Source: JBGLNJ01 sp964353405 (GTDB lineage: Bacteria > Chloroflexota > Anaerolineae > Fen-1058). From it: a DNA stretch of 13,786 nucleotides. Positions 1 to 5,889 of the stretch are shown here, in pieces. Numbering within the stretch: position 1 is the first letter of the stretch; every line of letters starts with the position of its first letter. Below the pieces are notes generated by a model. It had not been told where the DNA came from, did not search any database, and saw only the letters and a program-made list of their open reading frames with translations. The DNA lies in the NCBI GenBank assembly GCA_964353405.1, contig CAYGWJ010000004.1, forward strand, positions 1-13,786, given 5' to 3'. The position numbers and the translations under genes are program-made.

Positions 1-1
1 C

Positions 2-199
2 CCCAGGCCATCCACTGAGGCCCAACGCTTGATCGCTTTGCGCCAAGTGCCCCGGGCAGACTTGCAACGAGAACAACAACGCTTTCAACAACATCAGGCG
101 CGATTCCGCTTACATACCCGTTCCACACGTCGCATCGGTGCTCAGATGAACAAGCTCCGTCAGCGTTGGCTGACCTTACCTTCGACATCTATAGGGTGA
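2..199 (+). CDS. C-terminal fragment of an unidentified protein, possibly a transposase (cut by window edge)
   Basis: An open frame enters from the left edge and runs 65 codons to a TGA at 197-199. The peptide is basic and rich in Gln and Arg; it includes RADLQREQQRFQQHQARF and ends RQRWLTLPSTSIG. I do not recognise the family. The composition, and its position directly before a 5'-truncated HEPN gene, fit the tail of a transposase whose element interrupted that gene, but this is inference. The element boundary would lie at about 200-230. It could also be the end of an ordinary chromosomal gene. Confidence 0.35.
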   Translation, partial: PRPSTEAQRLIALRQVPRADLQREQQRFQQHQARFRLHTRSTRRIGAQMNKLRQRWLTLPSTSIG

Positions 200-227
200 C
201 TTTTGCACTATTGCCATTTTTGACTTG

Positions 228-462
228 GCGCAACATCGCTTTCCTCTATCGCCACGACCTGGGCTACTTGCTCGATTTGTGCAAGGGAGTTGACCCGGAA
301 TTCGCAGCACTTGAATCGCAGATCGAGGGACTGACTCCCTACGCGGTGGAAGTGCGTTATCCCGCTGACCTGCCACTGACCCCGACACGCGAAGATGTAA
401 AGCAATTCTACCGTCAAGCGCAGGCTGTCTATGGGTTTGTGGCATCATGTTGCGCTACTTGA
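228..462 (+). pseudogene. HEPN-domain protein, C-terminal remnant
   Basis: The frame from about 228 to the TGA at 460-462 encodes the C-terminal half of a HEPN domain. The recognisable parts are a segment reading RHDLGYLLDLC, then LTPYAVEVRYPADLP, then a terminal helix with REDVKQFYRQAQAVYGFV. In HEPN proteins (about 120-140 residues) the His-Asp-Leu motif is followed by a Leu-rich helix, a Thr-Pro-Tyr motif and an Arg-Tyr-Pro motif in this order. The N-terminal half is missing and no credible start exists; the frame can be extended to a TTG at 166, but that stretch does not resemble the family. HEPN proteins often pair with MNT nucleotidyltransferases, but none is present here. The gene was probably truncated by an insertion or deletion on its 5' side and is non-functional. 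Confidence 0.7.
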
Positions 463-570
463 CCTTTGAGCCGCTATCTTCCAGATATGCCATGAACCCC
501 GCTCCTCGAAGCCGCACTGTGCCATCTTGTGAGCCAGAGGCCAACAGCTTGCCATCTGGCGAGTTGCGCT
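455..570 (-). pseudogene. WD40 repeat remnant (C-terminal end of a WD40 protein)
   Basis: On the minus strand, SPDGKLLASGSQDGTVRLRG followed by a short tail ends at a TAG at 455-457. This is a near-canonical WD40 blade: the S-P-D-G turn, a strand, a G-S-x-D-G-T turn and V-R-L. The final Trp is replaced by Arg, and the residues before S-P-D-G do not fit, so the sequence has decayed. Upstream, at about 575-590, it dissolves into the heptamer repeat. Bacterial WD40 proteins normally carry several blades; only one survives. It overlaps the HEPN remnant's stop codon tail to tail. Confidence 0.65.
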
Positions 571-589
571 CCGTGCTTCCGGTCGTCTT

Positions 590-673
590 GCGACTTGCCT
601 CTGGCCTCATGCCTCTTGCTTCTTGCCTCTTGCGACCTGCCTCTTGCCTCATGCCTCTTGCTTCTTGCGCCTC
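590..673. repeat. Degenerate heptamer tandem array, GCCTCTT family (12 units)
   Basis: Twelve consecutive 7-bp units read mostly GCCTCTT, with GCGACTT, GCCTCTG, GCCTCAT, GCTTCTT and GCGCCTC variants. There is a higher order: units at 590-624 recur at 632-666 with 33 of 35 bases identical, an offset of 42 bp or six units. The array spans the 3' end of the downstream transporter gene on the minus strand, whose stop codon (649-651) lies inside a GCCTCAT unit, and it abuts the WD40 remnant. Confidence 0.9.
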
Positions 674-2043
674 GCCAGTTCCGCCAACGTCTTTTCGTGC
701 CCCGCTTTAGTGATCGGGAACAGGTACACCAGCAAGATGCCCGCCGCCAGAACCACGGCCGGCACCGGGCCAATCATCCACCGGATCGCCACCAGGGCGC
801 TATCGGGTTGAACGATGGGCGTCGTCGCGCCGGGCGGAGGCGTCATGTAACCTGCAAGTGAAAGCACCTGGCCGATGAAGAACAAGCCCAGCGCCAGCCC
901 GGCCTTTTGCAAAAGAACAAAAAAGCCATAGAACGTGCCCTCGCGCCGGCGGCCCGTTTCCAATTCGTCCAACTCGATCACATCCGGCAGCATGGCCCAC
1001 GGAACGAGGTACGCCGTCGCCACGCCGATGCCGGCCAAAGCGCCCATCACAATGATGACCCAACTGGGCCACGCCGGTTGAACGATGAACAACCCGAACG
1101 ATACCACGATCCAAAAGATCATGCCGCGATAGTACACACCCTTCTTGCCCACTTTTGCGCTGACCCTGGTCCAGATGAACAGCCAGATGAGCGCGCTGCC
1201 CTGCACAGCCAGGATGACGAATGAAATCATATCCGGCTTACGCAGCCAATAGGTCATGTAGTAAATCACGATGGTCGAGACCGTCTGCACCACCAGCCAC
1301 GAGAGCAGATAGATGCCGGTCACGTAGCGGAAGGCGCGGTTGCCGAACGTGATCTTTAAACCCTCCCAGAACGGAATCGCCTCTTGCTCTTCTTGCGTGT
1401 GACGCTCGTACGTGCCCCAGAAGGCAAAGAAAAACGCAACCGCCGAGACCGTGGCCCACAGCGCCGCCGACACGGCGTAGCCAAGTTGCTCGCCGCCGAC
1501 GGGCTTGAGCGCATTCACGATGATGGGATGCAACACGGCGGCCAAAAGCCCACTGCCGATGGAGAACGCGAACCGATACGAGTTGAGGCTGGTGCGCTCG
1601 TCATAGTCGCGCGTCAGTTCCGGCGTGAGCGCGGTATACGGCACGTTGACGACGGTGAACGCAAGGTCGAGCAGCAGCGAGACGATGAGGTAATACCAGA
1701 AGCGGCCGGTCGAATCAAAGGGCGGGACGAGGAACAGAAGGACAAAGGTGATGCCGAAGGGAATTGCGCCAAACAGGAACCACGGCCTGCGGCGTCCCCA
1801 GCGCGTGTGGACCCGATCCGAGAGCACGCCGATGATGGGATCGTTGACCGAGTCCCAAATCTTGTTGATCAACAAGATCACTCCGGCGATGGCCGGGCTG
1901 ATGCGCGCCACGTCGGTGAAAAAGTATAGCAGAAAGAACGACATGATAGCGGTGGCCGTGGCCGGGCCGACATCGCCCGCGCCGAAGGCGAACTTGGTTA
2001 CGAGCGGAACCTTTTCGGACGTGATATCAGTTGGGGGTTTCAT
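649..2043 (-). CDS. GPH-family (MelB-like) sugar:cation symporter
   Basis: A 464-residue, 12-TM integral membrane transporter of the glycoside-pentoside-hexuronide:cation symporter family within the MFS. In this family sugar uptake is coupled to Na+ or H+. Helix 2 carries KIWDSVNDPIIG, where Asp64 and Asp68 align by pattern with MelB's cation-binding Asp55 and Asp59. It is followed by a D-R-x-H-T-R-W-G-R-R-R-P-W loop (about 76-88), the family hallmark. The usual family length is 440-500. The ATG at 2043 has AGGAG (2049-2053) five bases upstream. The C-terminus ends in a basic tail (RRKKQEA) encoded by the heptamer repeat, so copy-number changes there would alter the tail. The gap after the peptidase gene is 140 bp and has its own promoter candidate. 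The substrate cannot be read from sequence. Confidence 0.9.
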   Translation of the reverse strand: MKPPTDITSEKVPLVTKFAFGAGDVGPATATAIMSFFLLYFFTDVARISPAIAGVILLINKIWDSVNDPIIGVLSDRVHTRWGRRRPWFLFGAIPFGITFVLLFLVPPFDSTGRFWYYLIVSLLLDLAFTVVNVPYTALTPELTRDYDERTSLNSYRFAFSIGSGLLAAVLHPIIVNALKPVGGEQLGYAVSAALWATVSAVAFFFAFWGTYERHTQEEQEAIPFWEGLKITFGNRAFRYVTGIYLLSWLVVQTVSTIVIYYMTYWLRKPDMISFVILAVQGSALIWLFIWTRVSAKVGKKGVYYRGMIFWIVVSFGLFIVQPAWPSWVIIVMGALAGIGVATAYLVPWAMLPDVIELDELETGRRREGTFYGFFVLLQKAGLALGLFFIGQVLSLAGYMTPPPGATTPIVQPDSALVAIRWMIGPVPAVVLAAGILLVYLFPITKAGHEKTLAELARRKKQEA

Positions 2044-2105
2044 AAACGCTCCTGGTAGAGGAGAATGATGGAGAAGCCGGTTACGGTCGGTACCCTCTAC
2101 CGCTC

Positions 2106-2135
2106 ATTATAGCATCAGCGCGGCTCATCAACCAA
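2106..2135 (-). promoter_or_regulatory. Putative sigma70-type promoter for the sugar symporter
   Basis: On the minus strand a perfect TATAAT (2106-2111) lies 18 bases downstream of TTGGTT (2130-2135). This predicts transcription starting near 2099 and a leader of about 55 nt before the ATG at 2043. The -35 element lies in and beside the loop of an inverted repeat (2118-2149). No experimental support is available; the -10 match is good and the -35 match is weak. Confidence 0.5.
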
Positions 2136-2149
2136 ATGACGAGCCGCGC
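2118..2149. promoter_or_regulatory. 13-bp-stem hairpin downstream of the M48 gene, overlapping the symporter promoter
   Basis: Arms 2118-2130 (GCGCGGCTCATCA) and 2137-2149 pair over 13 positions with one G-T wobble, around a 6-nt loop. It lies 35 bp after the peptidase stop codon in the direction of transcription. No T-tract follows on either strand, so it is not a classical intrinsic terminator. Because the -35 candidate falls at the loop, it may instead be an operator-like palindrome, or a transcript-end stabiliser for the upstream gene. Confidence 0.55.
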
Positions 2150-2183
2150 CGTGAGGTTTGATATCCAGGACCTGGACCTGGTT

Positions 2184-3791
2184 TCAACGCAACATCATCA
2201 ACACCACCTGCCCAATCACAGCCAGCGCCCCCAGGGCCATAAGCGCGACCACACAGAACTGCGCCAGCGGGTACACCCATGACGTGACCTTTTTGCCGTC
2301 GTCCAGCACCAGCTCACGCAGCTCGAACACGGGCTGCGGCACGCGGCGGAACCAGCCGCGCGCCGAGCCGCTTTGCCCAACATACTTGTCGGCGCGCAGC
2401 AAGCCGAACAGGAACTCGAACAAGCGCCACGGCTGGCGATAGTCGAGCACAATAAAGCCGGTGGCATCTTGCAGCACCAGGTCATCACTATAAAACAAAC
2501 CCGGCACGCCTCGCCCGATGATACGACCCCTCAGAGTCCCCGGCGCCGCGCGAATCTTGCTTACCTTCACCTGGCCGACCAGCTCTTTGACTTGCGCGTC
2601 GTCGCTCAGATCAGGTGGGTACATGAAGCGGCGCTGGAGCCACCAGGCCATGCCCCAGACCAGCAGGCCCGCGCCTGCTCCGGCCAGCGGCAGGCCGACG
2701 AATACGCCCGCGGCAGCTATCGCCAGGCCCACCACAAAACCGATCCACGCCATCTGGCTGACGGCCAGGTCAACCAGGAACTCGTCCCAGTAGCTTTCCG
2801 GCTGAACCGCGCGGAAGGAAAACGATGGAATGCGCCCTTGCGCTTCCGATTGCTTTTCCAGCGCCCGGATGCGCTTGGCCGGCAGCGGGTGACTGGACGA
2901 CAGCTCGTACCACACAGCCCACGGATTCCACAAGTCCCACTTCATCGCGTCTTCCATCGTCGCCGTCGAGATGCCGCCCGACGCGGCTCCGGCCAAGGCC
3001 AGTGCGTTGGCAACCTTGGGGTCAAAGATGCCGAACGAGCGAGCAGCTTGCATCCGCAGATTATTCTTGGTCTCACCGGCTTCCGGCGCGCGAGCCAGCC
3101 CGTAAGCGATCTTGATCAGGCCGGTCGCCAGAGCATCAGGATTGCCGGTGACCTCACCTGCAAAGCGGTCGGCGTAATATTCGCGGACGCGGCTGAGAAG
3201 CAAGACGATGTACTGGCTCACGACGTACGCGATGTACGAGATCAAGCCGATCAGCGCGATATACCCGCCGCCTTTGCGCGAGCGACCACTGCCGCGTGTC
3301 GCAATCCACAACGTATAGAGCATGAGCGGCACGACCGCCGCAACGGTCATCACGATAAAGTCCCAATGTGCGATGTGGCCCATCTCGTGACCGACGACGG
3401 CCTGCACCTCTTGCGGGTTGAGCATTTGCAACAGCCCGCGCGTCACGACCAGCCTCGCATTGCCGGGATAATGCCCAAAGGTGAACGCGTTGGGATTGCC
3501 GTCGTCAATCATGCCAAAGCGCGGCTTGGGGATATTGCGCTGCTGGCACGCGCGCGCGATGAACGCCGCCAGCTCTGGGCTGAACTGCTCAGGCTCTACC
3601 CATTGAATCTTGTAGATCCACTGCAAGATGAACGGGCCCAGCAGGTATTGCAGTGCGATCACGATCACGGCGAACGGCACAGCCAGCCAGAGCGGCAGTC
3701 CCGTCGCAAATAAAGCCATGATGCCGACGGCAAACACCAGCCCGAACAACAGGGCCAACACGATGAACGAACGCAATACCAGGTTCACCAT
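2184..3791 (-). CDS. M48 (HtpX-like) membrane zinc metallopeptidase with C-terminal extension
   Basis: A 535-residue integral membrane protease. The HEXXH zinc motif is HEMGH at residues 135-139, inside AVVGHEMGHIAHWD. The third zinc ligand is probably Glu204 in REYYADRFAG, and the M48-typical H-P-L-P-A-K-R-I segment is at about 301-308. Hydrophobic segments fall at about 5-29, 33-58, 145-162, 176-198, 338-385 and 508-533. HtpX proteins are about 290 residues and act in membrane-protein quality control. The extra 200 or so C-terminal residues hold a TM pair, a soluble beta-rich segment (about 400-500) that I cannot assign, and a last TM. The ATG at 3791 has AGGAGG four bases upstream, supplied by the heptamer array. 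The substrate is unknown. Confidence 0.9.
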   Translation of the reverse strand: MVNLVLRSFIVLALLFGLVFAVGIMALFATGLPLWLAVPFAVIVIALQYLLGPFILQWIYKIQWVEPEQFSPELAAFIARACQQRNIPKPRFGMIDDGNPNAFTFGHYPGNARLVVTRGLLQMLNPQEVQAVVGHEMGHIAHWDFIVMTVAAVVPLMLYTLWIATRGSGRSRKGGGYIALIGLISYIAYVVSQYIVLLLSRVREYYADRFAGEVTGNPDALATGLIKIAYGLARAPEAGETKNNLRMQAARSFGIFDPKVANALALAGAASGGISTATMEDAMKWDLWNPWAVWYELSSSHPLPAKRIRALEKQSEAQGRIPSFSFRAVQPESYWDEFLVDLAVSQMAWIGFVVGLAIAAAGVFVGLPLAGAGAGLLVWGMAWWLQRRFMYPPDLSDDAQVKELVGQVKVSKIRAAPGTLRGRIIGRGVPGLFYSDDLVLQDATGFIVLDYRQPWRLFEFLFGLLRADKYVGQSGSARGWFRRVPQPVFELRELVLDDGKKVTSWVYPLAQFCVVALMALGALAVIGQVVLMMLR

Positions 3792-3794
3792 CTT

Positions 3795-3906
3795 GCCTCC
3801 TGCCTCCTGCCTCCTGCCTCCTGCCTCCTGCCTCCTGCCTCTTGCCTCTTGCCTCCTGCCTCTTGCCTCTTGCCTCCTGCCTCCTGCCTCTTGCCTCCTG
3901 CCTCCT
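3795..3906. repeat. Perfect heptamer tandem array, GCCTCYT x16, filling the intergenic gap
   Basis: Sixteen uninterrupted 7-bp units: eleven GCCTCCT and five GCCTCTT, with six consecutive GCCTCCT units nearest the M48 gene. The array occupies 112 of the 116 bases between the M48 start codon and the solute-binding protein stop codon. On the transcribed strand it reads AGGAGGC repeated, so every GCCTCCT unit supplies an AGGAGG Shine-Dalgarno core. The last unit (cctcct at 3796-3801) ends four bases before the M48 ATG and is its likely ribosome binding site. Confidence 0.97.
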
Positions 3907-3907
3907 G

Positions 3908-5050
3908 CTACTGGCTCACCTGCACGAACGCGCCGTCCTTGACCTGGAAGATAAAGATGCGCTGCTCCTTCAAGTCGCCGTTGGGATCGTAAGCGACCTT
4001 GCCGATGGGCGTGGTCAGGTCCAGCGAGCGGATAGCCTCTGCCACCTTTGGCCCTTCGAGCGTTCCGGCCTTCTTGGCGCCTTCAAGCAGCACCTTCATC
4101 GCGCTGTAGCCGTTGATGCTGTACGTGTCGGGATTGCGATACTCGACAGCCTGATAGGCCTTGAGCCACTGGCTCCACTGCGCCTGCATCGCCACGCGCG
4201 GCTCGGGCGCAAAGTTGCTCAGGTAGATACCCTCGGCCGCGCCCTCGGCCTCGTCAATCGTCGGGGAAAGGAACGCGCCATCGGACGCCATGAACGGCGC
4301 CTTGACGCCCGCATCCACCAGTTGCTTGCGCAGGTAAGGCGTCTCGACTTCATAGCCCGCGTAAAAGACCGCATCCGGAACGGCGGATTTGATCTTTTGC
4401 ACTTCGGTGATGTATTGACTCTGCCCGACTTGCACCTGGAGATTCAACACGGCTTGCGCGCCCAGCTTGCCCAATTGATCGGCCAGCGCTTTGCCCAGGC
4501 CGATGCCATACGGGTCGTCGTTGTGGACGATGGCAACCTTCTTCGCCATCAGCTTGTTGACCAGGTAGGCGGCATCCACACTGGCCTGCGCGCTGTCGTT
4601 GGCGTTGACGCGAAAAAAGTTCTTGTAGCCTTTTTGCGTGAGCGTGACCTCGGAAGAAGTGGGCGTGATGATGACAATGGGCAGGTCCTTATAGATTTCC
4701 ATCGCCGCCAGCGTCTGGCCGCTGTTATAGTGGCCGACGACGCCCAGCACGCGCTTGCCAGCCTTGACGTCGGCAGCTACGTCCTTGGCCACGGCCACCG
4801 CCACGTCATCGGTGCTTTCGTCGTCCTTGCCCACGACGACGATCTTGTAGCCCAGCAGCCCGCCCGACCTGTTCGCCTCGTCGGCGGCCAGGCGCGCGCC
4901 GCCCAGCACCGTCTGCCCGCCGTTGGCCTGAAAGCCCGAAAGCGGAGCGGCCACGTAGACGATGACTTGACCTTTTGTCGGCGTCGGGCCGCCGCAGGCG
5001 ACCAGCATGGCTACAAGCGTCAAGGCGATTATCAATTGGGTTGTTCTCAT
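3908..5050 (-). CDS. Branched-chain amino acid-type ABC substrate-binding lipoprotein (LivJ/LivK family)
   Basis: A 380-residue lipoprotein with an N-terminal signal peptide and lipobox L-V-A-C (Cys19), so it is probably membrane-anchored outside the cytoplasm. The mature part fits a type I periplasmic-binding fold: an initial strand and P-L-S-G loop (GQVIVYVAAPLSGFQANGGQ), a G-V-V-G-H-Y-N-S-G segment (about 103-111), I-I-T-P-T-S-S-E, and a middle VAIVHNDDPYGIGLGKALAD. These are typical of the Leu/Ile/Val-binding (Peripla_BP_6) family. The true ligand may be an amino acid, amide or urea-like compound. No permease or ATPase genes lie nearby, so it is an orphan here. A GTGAGGAAA Shine-Dalgarno (core 5058-5061) precedes the ATG at 5050. 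Confidence 0.92.
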   Translation of the reverse strand: MRTTQLIIALTLVAMLVACGGPTPTKGQVIVYVAAPLSGFQANGGQTVLGGARLAADEANRSGGLLGYKIVVVGKDDESTDDVAVAVAKDVAADVKAGKRVLGVVGHYNSGQTLAAMEIYKDLPIVIITPTSSEVTLTQKGYKNFFRVNANDSAQASVDAAYLVNKLMAKKVAIVHNDDPYGIGLGKALADQLGKLGAQAVLNLQVQVGQSQYITEVQKIKSAVPDAVFYAGYEVETPYLRKQLVDAGVKAPFMASDGAFLSPTIDEAEGAAEGIYLSNFAPEPRVAMQAQWSQWLKAYQAVEYRNPDTYSINGYSAMKVLLEGAKKAGTLEGPKVAEAIRSLDLTTPIGKVAYDPNGDLKEQRIFIFQVKDGAFVQVSQ

Positions 5051-5061
5051 GTCATTTCCTC

Positions 5062-5076
5062 ACATGCGCGGCATGT
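5062..5076. promoter_or_regulatory. Perfect palindrome in the leader of the solute-binding protein gene
   Basis: ACATGC-GCG-GCATGT is a perfect 6-bp inverted repeat with a 3-bp spacer. It begins 12 bases upstream of the ATG at 5050 and touches its Shine-Dalgarno region. It could be an operator or a small RNA hairpin limiting ribosome access. The palindrome is certain; its function is a guess. Confidence 0.4.
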
Positions 5077-5134
5077 TTTGAGTCGCAGCAAAACTGGGGC
5101 CGGTCTACTCTTTGCTTTGTTCATAGACCTGTCT

Positions 5135-5386
5135 CTAAGCCGTCGTCTTGCAGCAACTTGACAGCATTTCTTCAGCCGCTTTCCAGTCTAGCCAGTCATC
5201 TTCATCCAACATGATTTCTTCGTTCAGGGAGCGGCGCTCATCGAGCGAGAGGTCTGTGGAATTGCGCAGGTACGCAGTGCGCTCCGCCGTGTAGCGCGTG
5301 AACTGCTCAAAGCTCATCCCATGCTTGCGCTCAAGCTCAGCGATGCGCTGTTTACAAGGACCAATTTTCTGTCCTCTATTCTCCAC
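5135..5386 (-). CDS. Small TumA-like (putative antitoxin) protein
   Basis: An 83-residue protein with a GTG start at 5386. It contains RIAELERKHGMSFEQFTRYT and a late acidic segment, LDEDDWLDWKAAEEML. A Leu-Glu-x-Lys-x-Gly-Met-Ser helix followed by an Asp/Glu-rich D-x-x-x-W-x-A segment resembles the small antitoxin-like partners (TumA type) of TumE/DUF6516 toxins. That assignment is from memory of the pattern and is moderate to weak. No TumE-like gene is adjacent, so it would be an orphan. It overlaps the acetyltransferase gene by 11 bases, which suggests translational coupling. The C-terminus (SSCCKTTA) is unusual. It could be a remnant whose N-terminus has drifted. Confidence 0.6.
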   Translation of the reverse strand: MENRGQKIGPCKQRIAELERKHGMSFEQFTRYTAERTAYLRNSTDLSLDERRSLNEEIMLDEDDWLDWKAAEEMLSSCCKTTA

Positions 5387-5828
5387 GGCGTTTTTCCATC
5401 AACAGCCCGGCTTCGCCGTCGTTATAGTAACCCACCTCGCGCCGGACGCGAGCGTAGCCGGACTTTACATACAACTCAATAGCGGGCGCGTTGCTTTCGC
5501 GCACCATCAGCCGCAACACAGGCCGATCCAGCCGCGCTTCGCATTCCGCCAAGAGCCGCGCGCCGATGCCGCCGCGTTGATGCCAAGGCGCCACTCCCAG
5601 CACGACGATCCACGCGGCCTGCTCACCCCATGGCTGGTCGCCCGCCACCAACCCAACCAGCGATTTGCCATTCGTCGCCTTGAGCGCAACGATGCCGGGC
5701 CACGCGACGAGCAGGAGCAGCGTCAGCGGGTCGTAAGCATCACGCGAGAAGATGGCGCGCTCCAGCCGCCACAAGGCAATCACGTCGCGCCACGTGGCCC
5801 GCGCAATCGTCACACCCTCCGCCGCCAA
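5376..5828 (-). CDS. GNAT-family N-acetyltransferase (RimI-like)
   Basis: A 150-residue acetyl-CoA-dependent acetyltransferase. Motif A for CoA pyrophosphate binding is LGVAPWHQRGGIGARLL (about 77-93), with the Q-x-x-G-x-G loop at residues 84-89. Motif B is RLMVRESNAPAIELYVKSGY (about 106-125), with Asn113 and the conserved Tyr120. A late Tyr-Tyr pair (134-135) followed by a Leu-Met-Glu-Lys end is typical of RimI-like enzymes, which acetylate protein N-termini. The substrate cannot be assigned. The start is uncertain: TTG at 5828 has a weak GGGTGA upstream, while GTG at 5813 (residue 6) begins too close after GGAGGG. The gene follows the SPFH gene across a 61-bp gap that holds a hairpin, and overlaps the next gene by 11 bases. 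Confidence 0.88.
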   Translation of the reverse strand: MAAEGVTIARATWRDVIALWRLERAIFSRDAYDPLTLLLLVAWPGIVALKATNGKSLVGLVAGDQPWGEQAAWIVVLGVAPWHQRGGIGARLLAECEARLDRPVLRLMVRESNAPAIELYVKSGYARVRREVGYYNDGEAGLLMEKRRGE

Positions 5829-5840
5829 AGTTCACCCGAC

Positions 5841-5888
5841 TGCGTAAAACGTAATTACGTATTACGTATTACGTTTTACGCATCACGC
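5841..5888. repeat. Heptamer array (ATYACGY family) inside a 15-bp-stem hairpin
   Basis: Five 7-bp units run from 5854 to 5888: ATTACGT three times, then TTTACGC and ATCACGC. A degenerate sixth unit reaches the SPFH stop codon at 5890-5892. Independently, 5841-5855 (TGCGTAAAACGTAAT) pairs perfectly with 5868-5882, giving a 15-bp stem and 12-nt loop in the gap between the SPFH stop and the acetyltransferase start. There is no T-tract. The hairpin may protect or attenuate the message at this boundary. The unit is the same family as the array at 13586-13648. Confidence 0.85.
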
Positions 5889-5889
5889 T

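Noticed and set aside
1384..1929. Plus-strand 181-codon frame opposite the symporter gene
   Set aside because: Charged, Arg/Glu/Asp-rich translation without family resemblance; antisense to a clear transporter.
2165..2181. CCAGG-ACCTGG repeats after the protease stop as a terminator
   Set aside because: Overlapping short palindromes with no stable stem-loop and no T-tract.
3795..3906. CRISPR array
   Set aside because: The units are 7 bp with no spacers, so this is a simple tandem repeat. The same applies to 590-673, 5854-5888 and 13586-13648.
3628..3942. Plus-strand frame encoding repeated L-P-P-A-S-C-L
   Set aside because: It is only the translation of the heptamer repeat plus antisense of the protease start; the same peptide pattern appears in the frame at 447-710.
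2373..5161. Long plus-strand open frames (2373-3713 and 3842-5161) opposite the protease and lipoprotein genes
   Set aside because: They are antisense to genes with clear family motifs, have low-complexity Arg/His/Gln-rich translations, and lack ribosome sites. High GC at third positions leaves such shadows open.
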